DNA of 64,000 nt, taken from assembly GCA_035455745.1 (NCBI GenBank), contig DATIEP010000059.1:124001-188000 (forward strand), in the 5' to 3' direction. Source of the DNA: JADGGM01 sp027307005 (GTDB lineage: Bacteria > Gemmatimonadota > Gemmatimonadetes > Gemmatimonadales > Gemmatimonadaceae). This document shows positions 25,476-34,176 of this stretch, one piece after another. Position 1 is the stretch's first letter. The number at the start of each line of letters is the position of its first letter. The position numbers and the translations under genes are program-made. The notes under the pieces are model-generated. The model ran no database searches. It saw only the letters and a program-made list of their open reading frames with translations, and was not told the DNA's origin.

Positions 25476-27397
25476 GCGGACTCACCACGCAGGAGTCGGT
25501 GGCCGAGCTGCGGCACGAGCTGCGCACGCCGCTCAACTTGATCATCGGCTACTGCGAGATGCTGGTCGAAGACGCCACGGACCCGGCGCGCCGCGACGCG
25601 CTCGAGCGCACGCTGAGGGCCGGCCGCGACATCCTCGCGCGCATCAACGCCGCGGTCCCGCCGTCGCGCGGCGAAATCACGGACGAAGAGTTTGCGTCGT
25701 TGCGGCGCGCCTTGCGCGAGCCGCAGGAGCGCATCGCCGCTGCCACGGGCGAGCTGCTCGCATCCCTCGGCAGCGCCGATGCGGATCCACAGTTCGAGCG
25801 CGACGTGCGCCGCATCCGCAGCTCCGCCGAACGCCTGCTGACCGTCGAGCTGCCGCACCAGGTCGAGCGCGCGCGCCTAACGAACACCGGCGACCACCCG
25901 GCGCTCGATGCCGCCGCCGCCGCGCCGGCCATCGGCTCGGCGCGCATCCTCGTCGTCGACGACCTCGAGGACAACCGCGCGGTGCTCGAGCGACGCCTCA
26001 GACGGCAGGGGCACGACGTCACGTGCGCAGCCGGCGGCCACGCCGCGCTCGCGATGCTCGCGCACGAGCGATTCGACCTCGTGCTGCTCGACGTCATGAT
26101 GCCGGACCTCGATGGCCTGACAGTGTTGGAGCGCCTGAAATCCGGGCCGTCGACACGCGACATACCCGTCATCATGATTTCCGCGCTCGACGATGTGTCG
26201 AGCGTGGTACGCTGCATCGAGAACGGCGCCGAGGATTATCTCTCGAAGCCGTTCGACCCCGTGCTCCTGCGCGCGCGCGTCGGCGCGTGCCTCGAGAAAA
26301 AGCAGCTCCGCGACACGGAGCTCGAGTACCTGCGCGAAGTCGGACGGGTGATCGAGGCCGCGACGGCGGTCGAAGCCGGCCGTTACGAGGCCGGCGCGCT
26401 CGCGCAGGTGTCGCGCCGCAGTGACGAGCTGGGCCGGCTCGCACGGGTCTTCGATGGGATGGCCAACCAGGTGAGAGTGCGCGAGGCGCGGCTGCGCGAG
26501 CAGCTGGAGGCGCTGAAGCGCGAGATCGGCGTCGTGCGCGAAACGGCGCGCGACACCGCCCAACGGGAGCCGCCAGCGCTGGCCGCGGGCGAACTGTTCG
26601 CCAATCGATTCGAGATCGCCGAGGAGATCGGCGCCGGCGGCATGGGCACGGTGTACCGCGCGCTCGACCGCGAGCTCGGCGAGCAGGTGGCGCTCAAGAT
26701 CCTGCGCTCGGAGCTGGTGACCGATGCGGCGAGCGTGGAGCGATTCAAGCGGGAGATCAGGCTCGCGCGCCGCATCTCGAGCAAGCACGTGGTGCGGACG
26801 CACGACATTGGCGAACAGGATGGCGTGTACTTCCTGACCATGGAGTACGTGCACGGCATCACCGTCCGCGAGCTGCTGCACACGCGCGGTCGGTTAGGCA
26901 TCGCGCCGACGATGGCCATCGCGTGCCAGCTCGCGTACTCGCTGGCCGCCGCCCACGAACAAGGGGTGGTGCACCGCGACATCAAGCCGGAAAACCTGCT
27001 GCTCGACGCCGCGGGCGTGCTCAAGGTGATGGACTTCGGCGTCGCCCGGCCGGCGGCCGCGGCCAGCGGCCTAACGGAAGTGGGCCTCCTCGTGGGCACG
27101 CCGTCGTACATGGCGCCGGAGCAGCTCTTCGGCGAAGCGTTCGACCAGCGGGCCGATCTCTACGCCGCCGGCGTCGTGCTCTTCGAGTGCCTCACCGGCC
27201 GCCTGCCCTTCGAGGCGAGCTCGCCGATGGCGCTGATCGCCAAGGTGCTGCGCGACACGGCGCCGAACCCCACGTCGTTGGACGCCGAGATTCCCGCCGG
27301 GGTCTCCGACGTCGTTCAGCGGCTGCTCGCCAAAGACCCTGCCGACCGCTTGGCGAGCGCCGCCGACCTCGCACGCGTACTGACGGAGCTGGCCTGA
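25472..27397 (+). CDS. DHp-receiver-HAMP-Ser/Thr protein kinase fusion
   Basis: The 641-residue product starts at a GTG overlapping the previous stop (GTGA). Residues about 8-70 are a histidine-phosphoacceptor helix (AELRHELRTPLNLIIGYCEM, His15) with no HATPase domain behind it. A complete receiver follows (about 155-275; Asp207 in LLDVMMPDLDG, Thr/Ser switch, Lys in YLSKPFDP). A HAMP-like helical unit with no membrane anchor comes next (about 285-345; DELGRLARVFDGMANQVR), then a full Hanks-type kinase (about 380-641) with glycine loop IGAGGMGTVY, Lys409 (VALKIL), HRD at 501-503 (VVHRDIKPEN), DFG and APE. The fusion suggests that His-Asp phosphorylation gates Ser/Thr kinase output. The gene ends in a hairpin shared with the convergent gene. 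Confidence 0.9.
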   Translation: MSGLTTQESVAELRHELRTPLNLIIGYCEMLVEDATDPARRDALERTLRAGRDILARINAAVPPSRGEITDEEFASLRRALREPQERIAAATGELLASLGSADADPQFERDVRRIRSSAERLLTVELPHQVERARLTNTGDHPALDAAAAAPAIGSARILVVDDLEDNRAVLERRLRRQGHDVTCAAGGHAALAMLAHERFDLVLLDVMMPDLDGLTVLERLKSGPSTRDIPVIMISALDDVSSVVRCIENGAEDYLSKPFDPVLLRARVGACLEKKQLRDTELEYLREVGRVIEAATAVEAGRYEAGALAQVSRRSDELGRLARVFDGMANQVRVREARLREQLEALKREIGVVRETARDTAQREPPALAAGELFANRFEIAEEIGAGGMGTVYRALDRELGEQVALKILRSELVTDAASVERFKREIRLARRISSKHVVRTHDIGEQDGVYFLTMEYVHGITVRELLHTRGRLGIAPTMAIACQLAYSLAAAHEQGVVHRDIKPENLLLDAAGVLKVMDFGVARPAAAASGLTEVGLLVGTPSYMAPEQLFGEAFDQRADLYAAGVVLFECLTGRLPFEASSPMALIAKVLRDTAPNPTSLDAEIPAGVSDVVQRLLAKDPADRLASAADLARVLTELA

Positions 27398-27398
27398 G

Positions 27399-27422
27399 CC
27401 GGGGCGCCTAACGGCGCCCCGG
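27399..27422. terminator. Perfect 10-bp hairpin whose loop is the TAAC of the iterated motif
   Basis: CCGGGGCGCC (27399-27408) pairs exactly with GGCGCCCCGG (27413-27422) around the loop TAAC. It lies between the stop of the fusion kinase (27395-27397) and the stop of the convergent TPR gene; that gene's TAG (27408-27410) is inside the hairpin. This is a likely bidirectional terminator. The GCCTAACG word occupies 27406-27413. Confidence 0.6.
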
Positions 27423-29081
27423 CGGCGTGCCGGACGCCGCCGCCGAGCTGCCAACGTGCTGGATGGCGCGCAGCTCCGCGCGGGCGCGCGTCGCGGTCGC
27501 CGAATCGCCCGCACCCGCGGCGGCCGCGGCGAGGCCGCGCAGCGAGAGCACCCGTCGCGGCTGATGCGCGAGCGACGCCCGAAACTCGCGCTCGGCGTCG
27601 GCGAAGCGCCGGAGGCCCAGCAGCAGCTCGCCTAACAGCTCGTGCGATGGTTTGAGCACCGGCGGCGGTCCGAACGCGTACGCCAGCGAGTCTTCGGCAG
27701 CGGCCGCCGACTCGAGCACCGAAACCGCAGCCGCCGAATCGAGTGAACCGTCGCGCAGCGCCAGCTCGGTCACCACGTCGAGCTCGGTACCGAGCACCGA
27801 CAAGCCTTTCATGTATTCCACATCGGACGGATCCGGAGTCTGCTCTGCTCCGATGAGCGCCACCACACGCGCACGTTCGCGCTCGAATGCCGCGCGCGCA
27901 TCGGAGGCCGTACGGCCGTCGCCGCGCCGCGCCGCCGCGAACCCGCGCGCAAATTGATACGACAGGCGCGGCGACGCGGCGCTGTCGAAATCGGGCGTCC
28001 ACTGGATCATGTCGCCCGACCACGCTTCGGCGTCGATCACGTAGTGGGCCCACATCATCGCCGCGCTGCCGAGCGCCGAGAGATCGGGATCGAGATCGCG
28101 CATGTCGGGCTTGTACGTCGCCCGCGCCGCTTGCTGCTCGCAGCCCACGACCATCCGCCGCGCGTCGGCGAGCCGTCCCTGCTCGACGTAGCCGTAAGCC
28201 AGCCACGACTGGCCGTGGCCGCAGTAGAAGTGCGCCACGCCCCGCTTCGCCGCCATCGCGTCAATCATCCGCATCGTGTTCTCGTTGGCGCGCACGACGT
28301 CGTCCCACATGCCTAACGCCATGAAGATGTGCGACGTCATGTGCTGGGCGTGCGCCGCGTCGGGGGCGATGCGCGACAACGCGCGTGCGGCCGGCAGCGC
28401 CTCGGCCGCGTGGTCGGGATCATCCATGCCGTGAATCCAGTAGTGCGCCGCCGCCGGCTCGTTCGGATGTCGCGCGTACACGCTCTCGGCGATGGACGCC
28501 GCCCGGAGATATGTCGGCACGTTGCGCACGCCCTGGCTCAATCCCATGAGCGACAGCGCGTAGAAGAGTCTCGCCTCGTCATCCCCTGGATTCGCGCGCA
28601 CCACGTCGGCCATGCGCTCGGAGAACAACGTATCCCGCGCCGCCTTGGCACCCTCGCCGTACAACGCATCCACGGCGCGCATGTACGCCCGTTCGCGCGC
28701 GGTCGGAGCCGCGCGCTCCCGCGCATCGGCGGTGGGCGCGAACTTGCCTAACGCCTTGCGGCCGGCCGCGGTGTCCTGCTCATCCCACACGGCGTGCGTG
28801 TAGGTCATCGCTTCGCCCCAGTACGCCATGGCGAAGGTCGTATCGGCGTGCTCGGCGCGCTCGAAGGCGTCGGCCGCTTCGTCGTAGTGGAAGAGATGCA
28901 GCAGCAGCACGCCGCGAGAGAACTCGCGTTGGGCGGCGGCCGATGTCGTCGACGTCGGGAAATCCACCGACCCGTATCCGGCGAGCGTCAGAGCGCTCGA
29001 CGACTGCGACCGTACCGACATGGCGGCGACACACACCGCTGCCAATGCCATGACCGTCGCTCGCTTCCACACTGCGCGCAT
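27408..29081 (-). CDS. Exported TPR-repeat protein
   Basis: The 557-residue protein has an N-terminal signal peptide (VMALAAVCVAAMS, cleavage near VRSQS). Helical TPR-like repeats then run through the protein. Early segments are AAAQREFSRGVLLLHLFHYD and AFERAEHADTTFAMAYWGEA. Later come HYWIHGMDDPDHAAEALPAA, AHAQHMTSHIFMALGMWDDV, and a C-terminal TPR pair (LLGELLLGLRRFADAEREF). The His-containing segments recur in a family of bacterial TPR proteins of unknown function. No catalytic motif is identified. A periplasmic or extracellular location is inferred. Confidence 0.8.
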   Translation of the reverse strand: MRAVWKRATVMALAAVCVAAMSVRSQSSSALTLAGYGSVDFPTSTTSAAAQREFSRGVLLLHLFHYDEAADAFERAEHADTTFAMAYWGEAMTYTHAVWDEQDTAAGRKALGKFAPTADARERAAPTARERAYMRAVDALYGEGAKAARDTLFSERMADVVRANPGDDEARLFYALSLMGLSQGVRNVPTYLRAASIAESVYARHPNEPAAAHYWIHGMDDPDHAAEALPAARALSRIAPDAAHAQHMTSHIFMALGMWDDVVRANENTMRMIDAMAAKRGVAHFYCGHGQSWLAYGYVEQGRLADARRMVVGCEQQAARATYKPDMRDLDPDLSALGSAAMMWAHYVIDAEAWSGDMIQWTPDFDSAASPRLSYQFARGFAAARRGDGRTASDARAAFERERARVVALIGAEQTPDPSDVEYMKGLSVLGTELDVVTELALRDGSLDSAAAVSVLESAAAAEDSLAYAFGPPPVLKPSHELLGELLLGLRRFADAEREFRASLAHQPRRVLSLRGLAAAAAGAGDSATATRARAELRAIQHVGSSAAASGTPPGRR

Positions 29082-29259
29082 GCAATGCCTCCGCGCGAAT
29101 GTTCACGACTCGGACGCCGGGGTGCGTGAAACCGAATATCCGTCCCCTCCTCGTGGATCGCCAGCGCGCCCGATGCCGCGACTCGTCCGTTGCTTGCCCT
29201 CGCGTACGGGGCACGCGACATTGCCGGAGAGCGCTTCGCGTCACCGTTCGACGTCTTCC

Positions 29260-29994
29260 ATGCACGACTACACGGCCGAGACATACGGCGAGCGCATCGC
29301 CGACATCTACGACTCGTGGTACGCCGCGTACGACGAGCGCTCGATCGACGCGCTCGCCGAGCTCGCGCAGGGCGGACGCGTCTTGGAGCTCGGCATCGGC
29401 ACCGGGCGCATTGCGCTTCCGTTACGGAGCCGCGGCGTCACGGTGCAGGGTGTGGACGCGTCGGCGGCAATGGTCGCGAAGCTTCGCGCCAAACCGGGCG
29501 GCGCGGCGATTCCGGTCACCCTGTCGTCATTCGACGATTTTGCGCTGGACGAGCGCTTCTCGCTCGCGTTCATCGCGTTCAATACGTTTTTCGCGCTGCT
29601 CACGCAGGCGCAGCAGATCCGCTGCATGGAGACGGTCGCGCGTCACCTTGCTCCCGGAGGCCGTTTCGTAATCGAGGCGTTCGTACCGGACCTCACGCGC
29701 TTCGTGTCGGGCCAGACGATGCGCGTGATCGGTGTCGACACCGGGGAAGTGCGAATCGATGCGTCGCTGCTGGATCTGGCGCAGCAGCGAGTGACCAGCC
29801 AACACATTGTCCTAACGGAGGGCGGCGTCCGCCTCTATCCGGTCACGCTCCGCTATGCCTGGCCATCGGAACTGGATCTCATGGCGCGCATCGCGGGCCT
29901 GCGGCTCGAGCATCGATGGGCGGATTGGGGGCAAGAGGCGTTCGGGCGCGAGAGCACGAAGCACGTTTCCGTCTATCAGCGCGCGCTACTGTAG
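29260..29994 (+). CDS. Class I SAM-dependent methyltransferase
   Basis: The 244-residue protein starts at MHDYTAETYGERIADIYDSW. It shows SAM motif I (VLELGIGTGRIALPLRSRG), the acidic motif II (VQGVDAS), and the post-motif segment FIAFNTFFALLTQAQQIR, with VARHLAPGGRFVIEAFVPD before motif III. It resembles the broad UbiE/Methyltransf_25 group. The substrate is not deducible. The longer open frame upstream overlaps the divergent TPR gene leader and is rejected. It is convergent with the toxin-antitoxin pair. Confidence 0.82.
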   Translation: MHDYTAETYGERIADIYDSWYAAYDERSIDALAELAQGGRVLELGIGTGRIALPLRSRGVTVQGVDASAAMVAKLRAKPGGAAIPVTLSSFDDFALDERFSLAFIAFNTFFALLTQAQQIRCMETVARHLAPGGRFVIEAFVPDLTRFVSGQTMRVIGVDTGEVRIDASLLDLAQQRVTSQHIVLTEGGVRLYPVTLRYAWPSELDLMARIAGLRLEHRWADWGQEAFGRESTKHVSVYQRALL

Positions 29995-30009
29995 CCTTTT
30001 CCGCCTTTC

Positions 30010-30043
30010 GTCAGGCCTTGTCCGTCGTGTCAGGATTTGTCCG
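30010..30043. repeat. Pair of 15-base imperfect direct repeats
   Basis: GTCAGG-CC-TTGTCCG (30010-30024) and GTCAGG-AT-TTGTCCG (30029-30043) match at 13 of 15 positions with a 19-base period. They lie in the 65-base junction between a methyltransferase stop and the toxin stop, next to a small hairpin (30043-30055, GCCCG/CGGGC). The meaning is unknown; it could be a processing or protein-binding site. Confidence 0.4.
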
Positions 30044-30059
30044 CCCGTAGCGGGCTGAC

Positions 30060-30476
30060 TCAAGCGCGGAAGGGCGCCATCGACACCACGCGCAACCCCG
30101 GCACGCGCGCCAACTCCCGCTCGCTCATCGTCGCTACCCCGTAGCCATGGGCCATCGCCGTGGCGGCGACGAGCATCGCGTGCGGCCCGATGAGCCCGCC
30201 CGCCGCCAGCACGTCCGCCCACACCTGCGCGTGGCGCCGCGCTTCAGTTAGGCCAAACGCCAGCACCGGCAGGAGGTCGAGCACCGACTCGGCAAATGCC
30301 GCCCGTCGCGCCCGCACGCCGGCATCCGCGCCCCGATTCGCGCCGTGCAGCAGCTCGGAGGCGGTGATCGCGGCGATCGCGACCGGCTCCTCGCCCAACG
30401 ACGCGAGCATCGCCTCGAGCCTGAGCGTGCCGCGCTCGCCGGCGACGATCACCGACGTGTCGAGCACTACTCCCAC
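30060..30476 (-). CDS. vapC: VapC-like PIN-domain toxin with an altered active site
   Basis: From a GTG at 30474-30476 the product is 138 residues. It begins VGVVLDTSVIVAGERG (first catalytic Asp) and has the Glu in ITASELLHGANRG, as in PIN-domain ribonucleases of toxin-antitoxin systems. At the third acidic position, where VapC proteins usually have Asp (IGxxDxxIAATA), this protein reads IGPHAMLVAATA, i.e. Ala. The toxin may be weakened or inactive. Its start overlaps the antitoxin stop, the usual vapBC order. An alternative start is the GTG at 30467. Confidence 0.78.
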   Translation of the reverse strand: MGVVLDTSVIVAGERGTLRLEAMLASLGEEPVAIAAITASELLHGANRGADAGVRARRAAFAESVLDLLPVLAFGLTEARRHAQVWADVLAAGGLIGPHAMLVAATAMAHGYGVATMSERELARVPGLRVVSMAPFRA

Positions 30477-30766
30477 GGCGACGCGACCGACGGCAGACCG
30501 GTCCGACTCGCCGCAATCCCGCCGGCCAGCCCGCCCGCTTCCTCGGCCGTGAGATGCGGCAACGACGCCCATCGCGCTGCCGCCGCGCGCCCGGGAACAG
30601 GGCGAGCGACCTCCGCCGACGCGTCCTTGGGCGCGCCGATTCCCACATACTGCTCGACCGCCTCGCGAACGATCTGCGACTTGGCCACGCCATGCGTCCG
30701 CGCCCATCGCGACAGCGCTTTGGCGAGATCGCGCGACAAGCGGAGGGTCAGGTGCACCTCTCTCAT
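30467..30766 (-). CDS. vapB: Ribbon-helix-helix antitoxin (VapB-like)
   Basis: The 99-residue protein begins MREVHLTLRLSRDLAKALSR and continues WARTHGVAKSQIVREAVEQY, a CopG/Arc-type ribbon-helix-helix DNA-binding domain. The C-terminal half is Ala/Pro/Gly-rich and would wrap the PIN toxin. It lies immediately upstream of and overlaps the toxin gene. Such antitoxins repress their own promoter; an imperfect inverted repeat at 30771-30790 lies just before the start. No Shine-Dalgarno is visible ahead of the ATG, so the mRNA may be leaderless. Confidence 0.78.
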   Translation of the reverse strand: MREVHLTLRLSRDLAKALSRWARTHGVAKSQIVREAVEQYVGIGAPKDASAEVARPVPGRAAAARWASLPHLTAEEAGGLAGGIAASRTGLPSVASPWE

Positions 30767-30770
30767 GTGT

Positions 30771-30790
30771 CACAATGTACTGCATTTGTG
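30771..30790 (-). promoter_or_regulatory. Imperfect palindrome upstream of vapB, possible operator
   Basis: CACAATGTAC/TGCATTTGTG forms an inverted repeat with one bulged base, 4 bases upstream of the antitoxin ATG, where a promoter would lie. Ribbon-helix-helix antitoxins bind such sites. The assignment is from position and symmetry only. Confidence 0.3.
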
Positions 30791-30914
30791 CTACGCACGC
30801 GAGACGCGGCCGCCATGGGCTGCACCAGCGCCGCCCTTTCACTGCTTGCCTCGGCCTGTGTCACCCGTACATTCTCGTCCTACCAACTTCCCCCGTGTCA
30901 CTCGGACTCTCGCC

Positions 30915-33900
30915 ATGACAACGCTCCGGCCACATCAGTGGCTGTCCGCCGCGCCCATTGCGCTCATCGCCCTCATTCTTCCGCGTCCCACGCCTGTCAG
31001 GCCGCCGGCAGGCCCCATCGATCCTGCCTTCTATCACGGTCTCGTCTGGCGCAACGTCGGCCCGTTCCGAGCCGGCCGCATCGCGTCCGTCACGGGCGCG
31101 ATCGGCCAACCCGGCGTGTTCTACGTCGGCTTGCCGGAAGGCGGCGTGTGGAAAACCACCAGCGCCGGCACCACGTGGTTCCCGGTCTTCGACTCGATCA
31201 AGAGCGTCGCCGCGGTGGGCGCGATCATGGTCGCCCCGTCGGATCCCGACATCGTCTACGCCGGCACCGGCGACATGCCCACCGGCGGATCGATCAACCA
31301 GGGCGACGGCGTGTATCGGTCGAGCGACGCCGGCCTAACGTGGCGCCACGTCGGCCTCGACGACTCGCGCCAGATCCCGTCGATCATCGTCGACCCGCAC
31401 GACCCCAACCTCGTCGTCGCCGCGGCGCAGGGCGACCTGCACCACAAGAGCGACGCGCGCGGCGTCTTTCGCACCACGGATGGCGGTGCGACCTGGACGC
31501 GGACACTCTCCATCGATGACGAGACGGGTGTGGAGAAGCTGGCGAGCGCGTTCGACCAACCGCAGGTGATGTTCGCGACCACCGACCGCCATTACAACGC
31601 GCCCGGCGCTCCCCCGCGCCGCGGCGCCGAGCCGGCGTCAGGCCCCACCGGCACGGCGCTCTACAAGTCGACCGACGAAGGCCTAACGTGGCACGCGGTG
31701 GACGGCCACGGACTGCCGCGCCTCTACGGACGGACATCGGTCGCGGTCGCCGCACACACCAATGCGCAGCGCGTTTTTCTGATCGGGAACTTCGGACTCT
31801 ATCGGTCGGACGATGGCGGCGACACGTGGCGTCAGATGGATTCGACCGACCACCGCGTCGGCAACGGCCAGGGCGGCTACAACTGCGGCGTCTACGTCGA
31901 TCCGCAAAACCCCGACATCGTCTACACCATCAACACGTCGAGCTACATCTCGACCGATGGCGGCAACACGTTCACGGGCTTCAAGGGCGCTCCGGGCGGC
32001 GACGACCCGCAGCAGATGTGGATCGATCCGACTAACGGAAAGCGCATCCTGCTCGGTCTCGACCAGGGCGCGACGGTCACGCTGGACGGCGGCGCGACGT
32101 GGAGCAAGTGGTACAACCAATCGACCGAGCAGGTCTATCACATCTCGATCGACAACTCGTACCCGTTCTGGATCTATGCGACGCAGCAGGATGCCGGCGC
32201 CGTGCGGACGCGGAACCGCGGCAACCTGGGCGAGATCACGCCGCTCGACTGGAGCCCGGTGCCGACGTGGGAGTGGGGCACGATCGTCCCGGACCCGCTG
32301 CACCCCGACACCGTCTACGCGAGCGGCAACGGCATCGTGAAGGTCACGTACCCGAGCGAACAGTGGATCAACGTGAGCCCGCAGCAGGATCCCAAGCTCG
32401 AGCTGCGGACGGGGTCCACGCAGCCGCTGGTCTGGGCGCCGTGGAATCAGCGCGAGCTGCTGGCGGGCTTCCAGTATCTGATGGAGACGACCGATGGCGG
32501 CGTGCACTGGACGAAAATCAGTCCTGATTTAGGCGTGCCGCACGGGAGCGAGCCGGCGGCGCCGCAGCCGCCGGCGCGCGGCGGCCGCGGCGGCCCGCCT
32601 AACGGCGGCATCATCGAAACCATCGCGCCGTCCACGGTCGCGCTAGGCACGATCTGGGTCGGCACCAACAACGGCCTCATTCGCGTCACGCGCGACAACG
32701 GGAACACGTGGTCCGACGTGTCGGTCGCCGGCCTCCCGAACGCGGCGCACGCGGACATCCAGACCATCGACGCCTCCCACGCCAGCGCCGGCGGCGCGTA
32801 CGTCGCCATCGACGAGCACAACTCGGGCGACGACACTCCGTATTTCTATCGCACCCGCGACTACGGGAAAACCTGGACCAAGATCATCACCGGCCTCCCG
32901 ACCGATCAGCCGAGCGGCAGCTTCGCGCACACGATCCGCAACGACCCCAAGCGCGCGGGCCTGTTGTTCGCGGGCACCGAGAGCGGCATGTACGTCTCGT
33001 TCGACGACGGCGACCACTGGCAGTCGCTGCAGCTCAACCTGCCGAACACTTCGTATCGAGACATCGCCTTCCACGGATCCGATCTCATCGTCGGCACGTA
33101 CGGGCGCGGCATCTGGGTCCTGGACGATTACGCCGTGTTGCGGCAGATCACGCCCACGATCGTGACGGCGCCCGCACATCTGTTCAGGCCCGACGACGCG
33201 ATTCGCGTTCGCCGCAACGACGGGGCCGACACGCCGTTCCCGCCCGAAGTGCCCCATGCGCTCAATCCGCCGGACGGCGTGATCATCTATTACACGCTCG
33301 CGGCGCCGCCGCGCGGCGACATCACGCTCGATGTGCTCGATGCGAGCGGCGCGGTCGTGCGGCGCCTGTCGAGCGCGCCGATCCCGCCGCTCAAGGAAGC
33401 GTCCGATCCCCCGGAGCCTAACTTCTGGCTCGCCAAGCCGGCGCCGATGCCGACCGCGGTGGGACTCAACCGCATCAACTGGGACCTGCGGTACGACCCG
33501 CCGCCCGCGTTCGACCACACGTACGAGATCAACGCCAATCCCGGCCTAACGCCGGCGTCTCCCGAAGGGCCGCTCGCGCTGCCTGGGGTCTACACGCTCA
33601 AGCTGACCGTCGACGGCACCACCTATACCCAGACGGCGACGGTCCGGAACGACCCGCGCTCGCCCGCGACCATGGCCGCGTTGCGCGCGCAGAACAGCCT
33701 CATGATGCGCGTGTATCACGGCCTCGCGAGTGCGTGGGCCGGCTACCACGCGCTCGCCGGATTGCGCGCCGATGTCGAAAAGGCGGCCGGCTCCTCTCCG
33801 CCGTCCGATGTATCCGATGCCGTCAAGACCTTCGATGCGAAGGTCGACAGCGTGGCCGGCAACCCCTCGGCTGGTCGCGGATTCCGGTTCGGCCGCGGCC

Positions 33901-34157
33901 CGATGCCCCCGCCCAACTACGTGCGCGTGAGCGGCACGCTGGTGCAGCTGCTCGAGGGCCAGGACAACGGCGACATGGCGCCGACGCCGTCGTCGCTCGC
34001 GGCGGTCGCGGCCGCCTGCACGGACCTGACGAAGGTCGCGACGGCCGCCAAGCGCCTAACGACGACCGACCTTCCGGCGGTCGATGCCGCCCTCGGCCGT
34101 CACTCGCTCACCGACGTCGCGGCGCCGGCACTCGGCAAGGTCGGGAGCGGCTGTTGA
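30915..34157 (+). CDS. Large exported Asp-box (BNR/VPS10-like) beta-propeller protein
   Basis: From the ATG at 30915 the product is 1080 residues with an N-terminal signal-like helix (WLSAAPIALIALILP). At least ten Asp-box motifs of the type S/T-x-D-x-G-x-T-W are spread over residues 80-720 (for example SSDAGLTW, TTDGGATW, STDEGLTW, SDDGGDTW, TLDGGATW, TRDNGNTW, TRDYGKTW), which build one or two beta-propellers. The C-terminal third has a beta-sandwich-like region (LPGVYTLKLTVDGTTYTQTA) and a helical tail. Homologues are often labelled glycosyl hydrolase or sortilin-like, but no catalytic residues are evident. Six copies of the GCCTAAC word occur in it, mostly as CTA-ACG or CCT-AAC codons. 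Confidence 0.85.
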   Translation: MTTLRPHQWLSAAPIALIALILPRPTPVRPPAGPIDPAFYHGLVWRNVGPFRAGRIASVTGAIGQPGVFYVGLPEGGVWKTTSAGTTWFPVFDSIKSVAAVGAIMVAPSDPDIVYAGTGDMPTGGSINQGDGVYRSSDAGLTWRHVGLDDSRQIPSIIVDPHDPNLVVAAAQGDLHHKSDARGVFRTTDGGATWTRTLSIDDETGVEKLASAFDQPQVMFATTDRHYNAPGAPPRRGAEPASGPTGTALYKSTDEGLTWHAVDGHGLPRLYGRTSVAVAAHTNAQRVFLIGNFGLYRSDDGGDTWRQMDSTDHRVGNGQGGYNCGVYVDPQNPDIVYTINTSSYISTDGGNTFTGFKGAPGGDDPQQMWIDPTNGKRILLGLDQGATVTLDGGATWSKWYNQSTEQVYHISIDNSYPFWIYATQQDAGAVRTRNRGNLGEITPLDWSPVPTWEWGTIVPDPLHPDTVYASGNGIVKVTYPSEQWINVSPQQDPKLELRTGSTQPLVWAPWNQRELLAGFQYLMETTDGGVHWTKISPDLGVPHGSEPAAPQPPARGGRGGPPNGGIIETIAPSTVALGTIWVGTNNGLIRVTRDNGNTWSDVSVAGLPNAAHADIQTIDASHASAGGAYVAIDEHNSGDDTPYFYRTRDYGKTWTKIITGLPTDQPSGSFAHTIRNDPKRAGLLFAGTESGMYVSFDDGDHWQSLQLNLPNTSYRDIAFHGSDLIVGTYGRGIWVLDDYAVLRQITPTIVTAPAHLFRPDDAIRVRRNDGADTPFPPEVPHALNPPDGVIIYYTLAAPPRGDITLDVLDASGAVVRRLSSAPIPPLKEASDPPEPNFWLAKPAPMPTAVGLNRINWDLRYDPPPAFDHTYEINANPGLTPASPEGPLALPGVYTLKLTVDGTTYTQTATVRNDPRSPATMAALRAQNSLMMRVYHGLASAWAGYHALAGLRADVEKAAGSSPPSDVSDAVKTFDAKVDSVAGNPSAGRGFRFGRGPMPPPNYVRVSGTLVQLLEGQDNGDMAPTPSSLAAVAAACTDLTKVATAAKRLTTTDLPAVDAALGRHSLTDVAAPALGKVGSGC

Positions 34158-34176
34158 GATCTCGCCGTGGCGCGCC

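Noticed and set aside
30345..30914. In-frame upstream extension of the Asp-box protein over the vapBC genes
   Set aside because: The extension is antisense to vapBC and lacks coding features; the ATG at 30915 starts a signal-like sequence.
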